In this document: piece by piece, positions 21,145 through 29,310 of the stretch
Numbering within the stretch: the stretch's first letter is position 1
Layout: the number at the start of each line of letters is the position of its first letter
Source: a bacterium
GTDB taxonomy: Bacteria > Spirochaetota > UBA4802 > UBA5550
DNA: 34,115 nt
Assembly (NCBI GenBank): GCA_024224995.1
Contig: JAAENB010000874.1
Coordinates: forward strand, 1-34,115
Direction: 5' to 3'
Position numbers and translations under genes: made by a program
The notes under the pieces: generated by a model
Told to the model about the DNA's origin: nothing
Seen by the model: only the letters and a program-made list of their open reading frames with translations
Database searches by the model: none

Positions 21145-22197
21145 ATGAAGCGAGTCCGTATAGTATTATTTTTGATTTTGATCAGTGCCGCAGGAGCCGC
21201 GCCCCTGGCAGCGGACGATGACATTTCTGTGGCGGTTATGAATTTTTCCGCGAAGGATGTCCCGCAGGAAACAGCAGTAAAAATATCCGAGCTAATACGG
21301 AACGAAATGATAAACAGCCAGGCCCACCGGGTACCCGATCTCAATGCCATGAACCAGGCCTTTTTAAAAGCCGGATTCGCTCCGGGAGCGTGCGGTACGG
21401 ACGAATGCGCTATCCAGGCAGGAGTCCATCTTTCAGTACGCTATGTTATAGTGGGAACTGTTATGAAAGTGGGAAAAAGGGGCAGTAAGATAATAATATC
21501 CGGCAGGGTTGTGGACGTAGAAAAGAAAAAAGCGGTCCTCTCCCGTCAGGAAACCGTTTCTTCTCCGGAAGATGTTGACGAAGCCATAAAACCCTTTTGC
21601 AATGTTCTATCAACAGGGCTAATCGATAAACAGGGTGAGTTCCTGGAAAGTTTTGGCCTTCACCTGTCGCGGCATGATGTGTTTATTGCGTACGCGCCTT
21701 TTTTTAGTCTCTCCGCCTGGGGAGATTACAGTGACGGAACAAAATACGACAATAGTTATTCCTCAGGAAGTATTTACAGTTTTGAGTATGCTGTTTTTTT
21801 AACGGCAAACGCCGGCTTTCGTTTCCGGCTGGGATTATATACTTTTGGCGAAGTGGAATCATGGGATGCCAGTACATCCTCAACAGTACAATCCTCCGCG
21901 AGTATTGGAGGAACTACAGTAAGCCTGTTGTATAAGTACAATTTCCGGGGATTCGTATTCAGCGGAGGGTTTACCACCTTTAGAACGGAAGAAGAGGACA
22001 GTAATATTAACTGGCTTTTCCGTGCGGCAACCTTATCGGCCTCATACAATTTTTATTTTGATTCATTTATCCTTGCCCCTGAAATAGAAATGGGCCTTGG
22101 CGGCGGAAGCTATTTTAACAGCAGCACCAATATCGCGGCTGAGGGTGAAATGATGTTTTACTGGACAATATATGTCAGGGCAGGGTACCGGCTATGA
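21145..22197 (+). CDS. CsgG/TolB-like N-domain fused to barrel-like C-domain
   Basis: The protein has 350 residues. A signal peptide (about 1-22, ending PLAADDD) precedes a CsgG/TolB-N-like alpha/beta domain (about 26-165): ISVAVMNFSAKDVPQE, KISELIRNEMINS, GACGTDECAIQAGVHLSVRY then VIVGTVMKVG and ISGRVVDVEKKKAVLSR. That family assembles with partners at the inner face of the outer membrane. Residues 180-350 are strand-rich with aromatic girdles (YSFEYAVFLTANAGFRFRLG) and end in TIYVRAGYRL, suggesting a barrel. The ribosome site is GGAG. It is the first gene of a six-gene plus-strand operon; a -10-like TATAAT is at 21067-21072. Two further genes (23626 and 24915) repeat the same fusion. The function is unknown; it could be a secretion or assembly factor (inference). 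Confidence 0.65.
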   Translation: MKRVRIVLFLILISAAGAAPLAADDDISVAVMNFSAKDVPQETAVKISELIRNEMINSQAHRVPDLNAMNQAFLKAGFAPGACGTDECAIQAGVHLSVRYVIVGTVMKVGKRGSKIIISGRVVDVEKKKAVLSRQETVSSPEDVDEAIKPFCNVLSTGLIDKQGEFLESFGLHLSRHDVFIAYAPFFSLSAWGDYSDGTKYDNSYSSGSIYSFEYAVFLTANAGFRFRLGLYTFGEVESWDASTSSTVQSSASIGGTTVSLLYKYNFRGFVFSGGFTTFRTEEEDSNINWLFRAATLSASYNFYFDSFILAPEIEMGLGGGSYFNSSTNIAAEGEMMFYWTIYVRAGYRL

Positions 22198-22235
22198 CAG
22201 GATATAGATACATAATAGAAGAAAGGTCATTGTAA

Positions 22236-23564
22236 ATGAAGAAATGGCTCATATACAGCGCGATTGCGGGGATTGTTGCACTGGCCATACCCGTACGCGC
22301 GCAGAATTTTAAAAGTCTCAGCTCGGAGAACTTCAACCGGCTGAGCGCCGAATATATGCGAAGTCTTAACCGCTGCGCCGCAACCGGATCTACGGACACG
22401 GCAATATATAATCCCGCGGCAGTTACCACCCTGAAAGAGGGCTTATACGTAAATATAAACGGCTCGCTCATATCAAAGAAGTACCGGCATATTGTACAGC
22501 AAAGCGGCCATGATGTGGAAGACGCAACTCTTGGAGCCGATGATTTTAATGTAGATTACGGTACTATAATAGTATACCGCACCGGCAGCCTGGGGGCGTA
22601 CCTGATCTTTGCGGCTCCCGGAGAAGGACACAGTTATAACAGCGGGTCCGTTCTGGGCTGGGACGCGGTTGACCGTTCGAGCGATGTGATCAATAATTTA
22701 TATACGTATACCGCCTCCTCAATAACGCATAACACCAGTTTAAGCAAACGCTATTATTCAACAGTCCTTGGCGCGGCCTGGGATTTTTTCCGCCTGTTCT
22801 CGGTATCGGCCGGAGGGCGATATGTGTATGCCCGGGAAACAGCAGAGATTAAAACAGGGTATATGCTGAAACCTAATACCTCTGTAGATGCTTTCCAGGT
22901 TGATATAGACCTGGACTATACGGATTCGGCGCACGGATTTTCCGGTGTGTTCGGCATAAGTTCATCACCCATACCCCGCCTCGACATTGGCATGCGGTAC
23001 GAGATACAGACCGCGCTCAACTATAAAAGGGAAGTGGAAACGTCGGATGTATATCTTTATAACGTGATTAACGTAAACAGGACCGCGGCATTTAAGACTA
23101 ACTCCGGCCACGGACAAAAGGAACGGCGGGATATTCCGGCGCTCCTGAGCCTGGGCGTATCGTATAAACTGCTGAAAAATCTGAAGCTGGATACCTCGTT
23201 TGTTTATTATTTCCAGCAGCAGGCTAACTGGAACGGCCTTGAAGATACAGTTTCCGGCGCCTATGACCTGGGCGCTTCTCTGGAAATATTCTTTTTCTCC
23301 TGGCTCTCGTGCAGTGCCGGGTATTTGTACACTAACACCGGGTTTGCCGATGGCGCGTATCACGCGGAAAACCCGGAGCTCAATTCACACAGCTTTGCCT
23401 TTGGCGCGCGGCTTTCGATTTTCAGCAGCATTGTGGTTGATATTGGGTATACATCAACATCTTATTCCAATATCTGGGGAACCGATACCTACGGCATTGC
23501 TATGGTATTTAGAAAACAAACCTCACAGATCGTTGCTCTGGGTGTGGGGTATAAGATATTATAA
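22236..23564 (+). CDS. Outer-membrane transport protein, FadL/OmpP1-like
   Basis: The protein has 442 residues with a signal peptide (about 1-22, ending PVRAQ). The N-terminal plug-like part and first strand include AATGSTDTAIYNPAAVTTLKEG, matching the 'NPAG' hatch region of FadL/OmpP1/TodX-type porins that pass hydrophobic molecules. Later strands alternate (SVSAGGRYVYARE, FSGVFGISSSPIPRLDIGMR, ALLSLGVSYKLLKNLKLD) and the final strand SQIVALGVGYKIL closes the barrel. It starts 38 bp after the first CsgG-like gene and is followed 61 bp later by the next, so it belongs to the same operon. The ligand is unknown. It could supply the acyl-CoA synthetase of 13976 with fatty acids, but they are not linked by transcription. 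Confidence 0.75.
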   Translation: MKKWLIYSAIAGIVALAIPVRAQNFKSLSSENFNRLSAEYMRSLNRCAATGSTDTAIYNPAAVTTLKEGLYVNINGSLISKKYRHIVQQSGHDVEDATLGADDFNVDYGTIIVYRTGSLGAYLIFAAPGEGHSYNSGSVLGWDAVDRSSDVINNLYTYTASSITHNTSLSKRYYSTVLGAAWDFFRLFSVSAGGRYVYARETAEIKTGYMLKPNTSVDAFQVDIDLDYTDSAHGFSGVFGISSSPIPRLDIGMRYEIQTALNYKREVETSDVYLYNVINVNRTAAFKTNSGHGQKERRDIPALLSLGVSYKLLKNLKLDTSFVYYFQQQANWNGLEDTVSGAYDLGASLEIFFFSWLSCSAGYLYTNTGFADGAYHAENPELNSHSFAFGARLSIFSSIVVDIGYTSTSYSNIWGTDTYGIAMVFRKQTSQIVALGVGYKIL

Positions 23565-23625
23565 TATGAAAAAATATGATAAAAACAGACCTGAGATTGT
23601 CGCAAAAACAGGGGATATGTAAAGA

Positions 23626-24912
23626 ATGAAAACAAAACTATTACTCATAATCGCCATACCGGCATTGCTCTTGATACCCGGGACCAGCCTTTCGGCAAAA
23701 AGTAAAAGTGTCTATATCCACTCCTTTGCCGTAGACGCGACCATTGATAAGACCGATTCCATCGGTGATGATATTCAGGATTATATGTCGGAAGTCTTTA
23801 TCGAAGATGAGGAGTATATTCTCACTTCCGAGGAAGACGTTAAGCGGGAAGTGCGGAACCTTGCGACCATGCAGGTTTTTGATGCCGACAATCCCGCTGC
23901 CTTCGCGAAAGAACTTATGAAAATTATTGAGACCGATTATATTGTCCTGGGAAAGGTTTTTAAAAAGAAGGGTGTTATTGTCATTACGGCAAAAATGATG
24001 GAAGCCAAAGGCGGTATTATTAAAGTCAGTTCTTCTTCTGTTATCCGGGTGCGAAAGCCCCGCTATCTGTGGCACGGCTCCCGGGCTCTTGCTTCTTACC
24101 TGGCTTCGAACAAAGAAAAATATATTAACAGGTTTTATTCCTATGTCACGGACAAAGAAGACGGCCTTAAAGAAAGGAAAATTGATCACCAGGATGACCT
24201 GAAATCCATTCAGGAAGCGGCAGTGAGTAAACGGGAAAAACTCCGGTCCTCTCCTCTTATCCGTTTTGGCTTTGGCTCTTTTGCCATTAAAGGGTTCGAC
24301 CTGGTGGATATGTATAATCCGGAACTCAGGGATTATTACACAAACGGTACTGCGTGGTTTCTTGATTATTTTATCTACCGGTCTAAAGACAGTGTGGGTG
24401 ACGGCGTAGACCTGTATATCCGCGGTACGTATAAAACCTTTGATGTAGACAGCGCGGGCTTGAGTCAAATTACCTCTGACATGGGTGCCGACACTACCAA
24501 TTACGATGGTACCCTGGGAAAATATTATCCCGTTCCCGACGTGAATCCTTCGCTGTGGCAAATGAGTTTCGACTTTGGCATGCGGTATGTTGGCTGTACG
24601 TATTTCCTGCGGGAAGCCTGGTCTATATATCTTTCTATTACGGGGCGGTATTTATATTTAAAAGAAAGCTATTCCAGCGGCGGTGTGGAAAAGACCAAGA
24701 GCTTTAACGGCTGGGCTATTATGGCCGGGCTTGGATTTGAGGTCTCTATTATCGCCAACGCGGGAATCTTCGCTGAAGTGAATATGGGGTATACCAGGAT
24801 TGGGGACAGCAATGTGAATGTGGAAGGGCTGCAAATCCTCTTTGGAGCTACCTTCAGGACCGATCATACCCTGGGTTCGGTATTGGGATTACATATTAAG
24901 AGGGATAAATAA
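23626..24912 (+). CDS. CsgG/TolB-like and barrel-like fusion, paralogue 2
   Basis: The protein has 428 residues with a signal peptide (about 1-22, LIIAIPALLLIPGTSLSA). An N-terminal CsgG/TolB-like region (about 26-150) has VYIHSFAVDATIDKTDSIGD, YIVLGKVFKKKGVIVITAK and a charged helical connector (KEDGLKERKIDHQDDL). The C-terminal half is barrel-like (RFGFGSFAIKGF, FGMRYVGCTYFLREAWSIYL, ITGRYLYL) and ends LGLHIKRDK. Its C-terminal half aligns by eye with that of the next gene (MAGLGFEVSIIANAGIFAEV against VGLGLELAFFENIGLFGEYN). The next gene starts two bases after its stop codon, so they are translationally coupled and probably a tandem duplication. Confidence 0.65.
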   Translation: MKTKLLLIIAIPALLLIPGTSLSAKSKSVYIHSFAVDATIDKTDSIGDDIQDYMSEVFIEDEEYILTSEEDVKREVRNLATMQVFDADNPAAFAKELMKIIETDYIVLGKVFKKKGVIVITAKMMEAKGGIIKVSSSSVIRVRKPRYLWHGSRALASYLASNKEKYINRFYSYVTDKEDGLKERKIDHQDDLKSIQEAAVSKREKLRSSPLIRFGFGSFAIKGFDLVDMYNPELRDYYTNGTAWFLDYFIYRSKDSVGDGVDLYIRGTYKTFDVDSAGLSQITSDMGADTTNYDGTLGKYYPVPDVNPSLWQMSFDFGMRYVGCTYFLREAWSIYLSITGRYLYLKESYSSGGVEKTKSFNGWAIMAGLGFEVSIIANAGIFAEVNMGYTRIGDSNVNVEGLQILFGATFRTDHTLGSVLGLHIKRDK

Positions 24913-24914
24913 TA

Positions 24915-26210
24915 ATGAAAGCCGGTAATAAAAAAATATTTTATTCGTCACTGTTTATTCTCGCGGTGCTGGTTCTCACGCTGCCTTCGGCTCTGTTCGC
25001 GGAGAAAAAACTTTTGTATGTTAATCCTTTTCTTATTGAAACAGGTATTAATCAAAATGATCCTATTGGCGACACCATTGCCAATCACATGGTGAGTGTT
25101 TTCGCCTCCGAGAGCAGTTATGATATTACCACCCAGGACTCGCACCGGGCACAGGTGGCCAAGATGGAGATTAAGCAGACTTTTGGAGAAGAATGGGCCA
25201 AGCAGCTCATGAAAAAAATGAACGCTCATGCCCTGGTTTTCGGCCGGGTTAAAAAGACCGGTAATAATCTCTTAATTACGGCTAAGATCCTTAAGCGCTA
25301 CGGCAAAAGCATGCGCCTTCACCGGATTAAAACCATCAAGATCCGTTCCCGGTATCCCGTTGAAGACAAACACACCGCGAACGATATCAAACGGGCTTCC
25401 CGTGCCCTGGCGGTGTATCTCCTTGATGGTGATGACGATGACATTGAAGATTTTCTCGATGATATGTATGAGCGGGTTGAAGACCGGCTGGAAGCCAAAG
25501 AAAAAAAGGAGATCCGCGGGAAAATAAACGAAGAAGACCGCCGCTTCGACAAAGAGATCCGGGAATACGCCATGGAAAAGGAGTCCGAGATCCTGCGCTA
25601 TAATTCTTTACTGCGTTTCGGCTATGGCGGATTTAGCTGGGGAGTGAAGCTTTTTAATACGGATCTTGGTAATTATTATCCCCAGGGTATGGGGGTGTTT
25701 GTGGATCTTATTCTTACGCCTAAGAACAGCGCCTCCCGGATCAAAGGGACCAGTACCAGGGCACGCCATGATTTTTACGTGCGGGTTTTTTATAAACAGT
25801 TTGTTATGAGCAGCTCCGTTGAAATTAAATCGCTTGAAGCTGCCGGGTCGGATGATATTGTTTCTAAAGGGACTATCAATATGTACGGCGCGGACCTGGG
25901 TTACCGGAATAAGTTTTTACAGTTTTATTTTTTAATGACTTCGTTCGAGGTGTATATGTCTGCTGCGGTCCGCTACCAGTACTATGACGAGTCCGCTGCT
26001 AATCCCCTGGGCGGGGATGATTTTAGAGCGGTGTTTCATTCTATTGGCGGGTATGTGGGCCTTGGGCTGGAGCTTGCTTTTTTTGAGAATATTGGGCTTT
26101 TTGGTGAATATAATATCGGGTTTACTCCTGTTGGGGAGTCGTGGACCAATACCGAAGGGCACCAGGTTTATTTTGGGATAACGTATAGGGCGGAGCCGTT
26201 TTATTATTAG
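24915..26210 (+). CDS. CsgG/TolB-like and barrel-like fusion, paralogue 3
   Basis: The protein has 431 residues with a signal peptide (about 1-28, ALFAE). An N-terminal domain of CsgG/TolB type (about 32-150: LLYVNPFLIETGINQNDPIGD, ALVFGRVKKTGNNLLITAK) is followed by a long charged coiled coil (about 175-215: ERVEDRLEAKEKKEIRGK). The barrel-like domain (215-431) begins SLLRFGYGGFSWGVK and ends QVYFGITYRAEPFYY. It is a paralogue of the preceding gene; the barrel starts and last strands correspond closely. The coiled coil may span between the two domains or mediate oligomerisation. The two small lipoprotein genes follow. Confidence 0.65.
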   Translation: MKAGNKKIFYSSLFILAVLVLTLPSALFAEKKLLYVNPFLIETGINQNDPIGDTIANHMVSVFASESSYDITTQDSHRAQVAKMEIKQTFGEEWAKQLMKKMNAHALVFGRVKKTGNNLLITAKILKRYGKSMRLHRIKTIKIRSRYPVEDKHTANDIKRASRALAVYLLDGDDDDIEDFLDDMYERVEDRLEAKEKKEIRGKINEEDRRFDKEIREYAMEKESEILRYNSLLRFGYGGFSWGVKLFNTDLGNYYPQGMGVFVDLILTPKNSASRIKGTSTRARHDFYVRVFYKQFVMSSSVEIKSLEAAGSDDIVSKGTINMYGADLGYRNKFLQFYFLMTSFEVYMSAAVRYQYYDESAANPLGGDDFRAVFHSIGGYVGLGLELAFFENIGLFGEYNIGFTPVGESWTNTEGHQVYFGITYRAEPFYY

Positions 26211-26260
26211 GAGCTGGGGTGAGGGCAAGAACAAGAAGGGGAGACGGAGAGGGAATCCGG

Positions 26261-26701
26261 ATGAAAATAAATAGTGGTATAATAAAAAGGATGATGGCCG
26301 TTGCTGTGTTGGGCCTGGCTCTGATGCCGGGGTGCTCAATGGAGACGACCAGTGGGAAGACGTTGAATCCTCCGAAGGGGATAGATCAGAGTGGGGGAGT
26401 TAGTCTTGAGGCGGCTGTTATTTCGGGGAATGTGGACAATACTAGCGGGACAGATCCTGGTGTTGTCGGGCTTCAGGTTGTAGCTGAAGGCGAGCTTTCC
26501 AACTACCGGGGAACAATTGCCGCTAATGGAGATTATAGCATAGATGCCTGGGTTCCCGATGATTCTTCTTATAGCAAGAATTTTAAGATTTATCTTGAGT
26601 ATTATGATAATAAGATTTATTGCCATACTGTTAGCTGTACTGGCGAAGTCATCACTAGTGGAGCAAACGAGAATATGGATATTGATTTTTCGGCACTATA
26701 A
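26261..26701 (+). CDS. Small lipoprotein, paralogue A
   Basis: The protein has 146 residues from ATG 26261, with GGAGAGGG upstream; the frame extends 14 codons further with an arginine-rich segment unlike a signal peptide. The lipobox LMPGC puts Cys25 as the lipid site. After it come PPKGIDQSGG and a beta-rich domain (about 45-145) with a Gly-Asp-Tyr strand (NGDYSIDAWV). This resembles carboxypeptidase-regulatory-like (beta-sandwich) domains. It is probably in the operon of the CsgG-like genes, 50 bp after the third. Confidence 0.65.
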   Translation: MKINSGIIKRMMAVAVLGLALMPGCSMETTSGKTLNPPKGIDQSGGVSLEAAVISGNVDNTSGTDPGVVGLQVVAEGELSNYRGTIAANGDYSIDAWVPDDSSYSKNFKIYLEYYDNKIYCHTVSCTGEVITSGANENMDIDFSAL

Positions 26702-26715
26702 ACAGGTTTCAAATT

Positions 26716-27201
26716 ATGAATTATTTACAAAAAATATTATTTTTAATACTAACAAGCTTCGTACTGCTGCTGACAGTTTATACCGGCTGCCAGGATGGCG
26801 AGCCTGTTGATCCCTCGAAGGGAATAGACCGGCAAGGGGATGATGACCAAAAACGAGCTATTGCCCTGGTAACGGGGAAGGTGTATGATACTGAAACAAG
26901 CCCAAATTCAACCGGCAGAGCCGATGTGCGGGTAAATGTGAGGGTAGATAACATTGGAACTTATACTGCTACAACCGACAGTAACGGGGATTATTCTGTT
27001 ATTATAATGGTCAAATATATAGACGAAGAGAACATGGGTTCTAATTGTGAGATTCTTATGGAGTATGATCTTGGGAACATGAAACGGTATATAATGACGA
27101 CTAATCATAATAGCGCAACAACCAGTGTATTTAAAGTATACCCCGGTGAAACGGTTTTAAAAAATATCCATTTTGGCGGTGCCCATGAGCAATGGCTTTA
27201 G
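26716..27201 (+). CDS. Small lipoprotein, paralogue B
   Basis: The protein has 161 residues. The lipobox YTGC places Cys25. Residues 31-40 read DPSKGIDRQG, matching the KGID motif of the preceding lipoprotein. A carboxypeptidase-regulatory-like beta domain follows (about 55-155): VTGKVYDTET, YTATTDSNGDYSVIIMV and YPGETVLKNIHF. The start has no strong ribosome site and lies 14 bp after the preceding stop codon. It ends the operon; a hairpin follows at 27233-27262. Confidence 0.65.
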   Translation: MNYLQKILFLILTSFVLLLTVYTGCQDGEPVDPSKGIDRQGDDDQKRAIALVTGKVYDTETSPNSTGRADVRVNVRVDNIGTYTATTDSNGDYSVIIMVKYIDEENMGSNCEILMEYDLGNMKRYIMTTNHNSATTSVFKVYPGETVLKNIHFGGAHEQWL

Positions 27202-27232
27202 TAATAATTTTTTGGTTAGATGTTTTACTTTT

Positions 27233-27262
27233 CGGGGGCAACTTTTTATAGCGCTGCCCCCG
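27233..27262 (+). terminator. Hairpin after the envelope operon
   Basis: An 8-bp stem CGGGGGCA/TGCCCCCG with a 14-nt loop begins 31 nt after the last stop codon. There is no long U-run, so it may be a terminator or an mRNA stabiliser. Confidence 0.5.
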
Positions 27263-27347
27263 GTAATTCCGACCCTACACAAAAACGTCACTAAAACCGC
27301 CCCGCGCACAAGCATAATTAAATTTCTTAAGAGTGCGGACCCTGCGA

Positions 27348-27430
27348 GGGTATTCGGTACGTGTAGGGGCACGGCGTGCCGTGCCCTCACGGTGTTTATT
27401 TGGGATTCTCCCTCTGTGGTGTTGACCCGG
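27348..27430 (+). repeat. Dispersed 83-86 bp repeat, copy 1
   Basis: It begins GGGTATTCGGTACGTGTAG, has a central GGGCACGGCGTGCCGTGCCC palindrome, then a tail with CCCTCTGTGGTGTTGACCCG. Copy 2 in the same orientation is at 30108-30193. The palindrome recalls widely distributed intergenic elements of other genomes (from memory). Confidence 0.75.
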
Positions 27431-27458
27431 GACAAATCTCCGGGAAACCAACCCGTAA

Positions 27459-27478
27459 AGACGTTGCACGCAACGTCT
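27459..27478. repeat. GACGTTGC-N2-GCAACGTC palindrome, copy 2
   Basis: An inverted repeat of the same family as 18017-18042 and 32656-32683, following directly on the 83-bp repeat. The stretch 27202-27531 therefore consists of a hairpin, these repeats and no gene. Confidence 0.7.
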
Positions 27479-27531
27479 CTCTTCCCGGGAACTGGCCCTA
27501 TTTAAAAAGAGTTTCTTGAGAGGAGATAATG

Positions 27532-27621
27532 ATGAAAATTGAGCCCAGTGGTGTAATAATGATAGGAGAATGTGATATCCAAACTCCCAGTTGTTCAGCC
27601 CAAAGCCCCTCCACCGGATGA
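27532..27621 (+). CDS. Possible micro-ORF with strong ribosome site
   Basis: Twenty-nine codons from ATG 27532 (alternative ATG 27529), preceded by AGGAG. The peptide starts MKIEPSGVIMIGECDI. It overlaps a second frame from GTG 27572. I recognise no family. It could be an unusual small protein, a frameshifted remnant, or chance. Confidence 0.25.
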   Translation: MKIEPSGVIMIGECDIQTPSCSAQSPSTG

Positions 27622-27709
27622 AGAAAATCTGTCCTGGCTTTACCAGTCGGAGCTCATATCAAAACTTAAAGGGGCTACTGTGCACAAGGAAATGAAGGTT
27701 GTACTTTAG
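27572..27709 (+). CDS. Possible small proline-rich ORF (GTG start)
   Basis: Forty-five codons from GTG 27572, with GGAG 4 nt upstream. The peptide has a proline-rich segment (VVQPKAPPPDEEN) and SWLYQSELISKLKGATVHKE. It overlaps the 27532 frame by 50 bp in a +1 frame and ends 12 bp before the stop codon of the convergent gene. A single frameshift would join the two into about 58 residues, so this may be one small gene or its remains. Confidence 0.3.
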   Translation: MISKLPVVQPKAPPPDEENLSWLYQSELISKLKGATVHKEMKVVL

Positions 27710-27720
27710 ACTCCTGGCCT

Positions 27721-29049
27721 TCACTCCCCTAACCCCGCCAGCCCTGCATAATCCTCCGCATACCGCGTTGCCCTGAATATAGACCCGTCGTAGTCATACT
27801 CCCATACAGTCTCGCCTTCCGACGTAACCTCAAAAAGATACCCGTCGGGTCCGGAGCAAATTAGAGTATTCCCGTTAGGGAGACGTTGGGCTCCGGATAT
27901 ATTTTTGGCGTAAAAATCCGTTGGTGTTTCCGGGGTATAGTCCCAGGTTTCTTCCGCTTCGTAAGGTGTTGTTTCGTTCTGATAATAAGAATTGTCCGCG
28001 TTCATGGTTGGGGTTATTTCAAGGATATTGGAATAGCTGGGGCTTCTGCCGCTTCCGTTGTTAAATATAAGAATATTCCCTTCACCCGGATAGCCATCGG
28101 GAATCCATTGCGCGTCGTGCTGCCCGTATAAAACCTGGTCGCTTGCAGAGCCGCTGCCGTATGTTTGCGGGTTGCCCCAGCGGAACAAAAGATCGCCTCC
28201 TTTGCCGCAGGTGCCGCCCGTGTGCCCCGCGGCCTCAGCGCTTGTGGTGCTGTGATCGATTATCCATATCTCTCCGAAGCTGTGTACGCTTAATAAAATC
28301 TGGTCCGACTCCTCGTTGTAATCGACCGCGTTCGTATGGTTCCAGTCTGTTGAGCCGTTTGCTGTATAATTTAAATCGATTCTTTCCGGGTACCTATCGA
28401 CATCAGTCTGATAATTATCTTTGCCCGGGTCATAATCCTGCGTCAGGTGATCCCAGGCATGCCACTCCCATAGTATCGCTGCCTGGTTCGTTCCTGTTCT
28501 TTCGATTTCCAGAATATGATCGGGCCAGAGATACCCGGTGTTAAACAGGGATGTGTTACACCCTGCCGCGGTGACTTCCTCTTCCTTTTTATATTCCCAG
28601 GCAATAAGCAAAATATTGCCGTTTTCCATATACTCTATATCATGATGATGGAGATACTCATCGCTGGAATATTCCCATTCCCATACGATGTTCCCGTCCC
28701 AGTCCAGCTCTTCTATCCGTCCTCCGGTTCCGCCGGTACTTTTCCCGTTATTCATAAAGTTTGATGATGCTTCGTCACTCAGGTTCGCGGTTCGCAATAA
28801 ATTCCCGTTTTCCAGAAGATACACCGAAAGCCCCGGGCGATAGTTGCTCTCCCAGGAGTGGACGACTGTTCCGTTGATGTCTATCAAATAGGTCGTTGTG
28901 GAGTTCATTGGCGCGAAAAGGGTATAGCCTTCATAAACCGCGCTTGTGTTTTCATCGGAGGTTTCTCCGGACTCATCATCCGCACAGCCCGGCATTAAAA
29001 GAAGCACCGAAGCTGCAACTATCAGCATTTTGCTTAACAGTTTATTCAT
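27721..29049 (-). CDS. Arylsulfotransferase (ASST)-like lipoprotein
   Basis: The protein has 442 residues with lipobox LMPGC (Cys22), so it is anchored in a membrane. The rest reads like the ASST family, a beta-propeller: DINGTVVHSW, NGNLLRTANL, WDGNIVWEWEY, LHHHDIEYMENGNILLIAWE, DWNHTNAVDY with ILLSVHSFGEIWIID, GQHDAQWIPDG with GNILIFNNG, and GAQRLPNGNTLICSG. In known ASST enzymes a His carries the sulfate; I see several conserved His (HHHD, DWNH, QHD) but cannot name the catalytic one. The substrate may be phenolic, but many members are uncharacterised. Gene and ORFs in front are convergent. It has no near neighbours in the same direction. Confidence 0.75.
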   Translation of the reverse strand: MNKLLSKMLIVAASVLLLMPGCADDESGETSDENTSAVYEGYTLFAPMNSTTTYLIDINGTVVHSWESNYRPGLSVYLLENGNLLRTANLSDEASSNFMNNGKSTGGTGGRIEELDWDGNIVWEWEYSSDEYLHHHDIEYMENGNILLIAWEYKKEEEVTAAGCNTSLFNTGYLWPDHILEIERTGTNQAAILWEWHAWDHLTQDYDPGKDNYQTDVDRYPERIDLNYTANGSTDWNHTNAVDYNEESDQILLSVHSFGEIWIIDHSTTSAEAAGHTGGTCGKGGDLLFRWGNPQTYGSGSASDQVLYGQHDAQWIPDGYPGEGNILIFNNGSGRSPSYSNILEITPTMNADNSYYQNETTPYEAEETWDYTPETPTDFYAKNISGAQRLPNGNTLICSGPDGYLFEVTSEGETVWEYDYDGSIFRATRYAEDYAGLAGLGE

Positions 29050-29074
29050 AACAGGTCTCTTTTAAAAAAAGAAA

Positions 29075-29121
29075 GTTTAGCCCCGGCAAAGCCGGGGTGC
29101 GACCCCTGCGAGGGGCTAAAC
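29075..29121 (+). promoter_or_regulatory. Hairpin immediately before the micro-ORF ribosome site (copy 1)
   Basis: The outer arms GTTTAGCCCC (29075-29084) and GGGGCTAAAC (29112-29121) enclose CCCCGGC/GCCGGGG (29081-29097) and a second loop ACCCCTGCGAGGGG. AGGAG of the micro-ORF follows at 29122. Copy 2 is the perfect 13-bp hairpin at 31851-31879. Confidence 0.55.
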
Positions 29122-29128
29122 AGGAGCA

Positions 29129-29263
29129 ATGAATTTGAAAAAAATATTCTCTTTTCCCATCTCTTCTTTCCCTTTCGGGGAAGTTCCCTTTTGGGAAGTT
29201 ACTATATATTACAAACTGCCGGGGAAAAGCGGTCATTTTTTTTTGCTTTTTTTGAAATATTAA
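29129..29263 (+). CDS. Micro-ORF MNLKKIFSFP family, copy 1
   Basis: Forty-four codons from ATG 29129, with AGGAG 3 nt upstream, directly after a hairpin. The peptide begins MNLKKIFSFP and later has WEVTIYYK. A second ORF at 31887-31988 begins with the same ten residues and has VEVTIYYK. Where the nucleotides differ in the shared blocks the changes are synonymous (TTT/TTC and CCC/CCA in SFP, GTT/GTC and TAT/TAC in VTIYYK), as expected for a coding sequence. The middle is variable and forms alternative hairpins (TTCCC/GGGAA). It starts 182 bp before the 29311 gene. Confidence 0.45.
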   Translation: MNLKKIFSFPISSFPFGEVPFWEVTIYYKLPGKSGHFFLLFLKY

Positions 29264-29310
29264 AAAAAAAAATCAAAATAATACAAACACTAATAAATGG
29301 AAAAACTCCA

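Noticed and set aside
23566..23622. 18-codon ORF between FadL-like and second CsgG-like gene
   Set aside because: Too short, no homologue seen, no separate ribosome site; more likely spacer.
23641..24561. 306-codon minus-strand open frame
   Set aside because: Lies wholly opposite the second CsgG-like gene, which has a paralogue in the next position and a signal peptide; the antisense peptide has no domain pattern.
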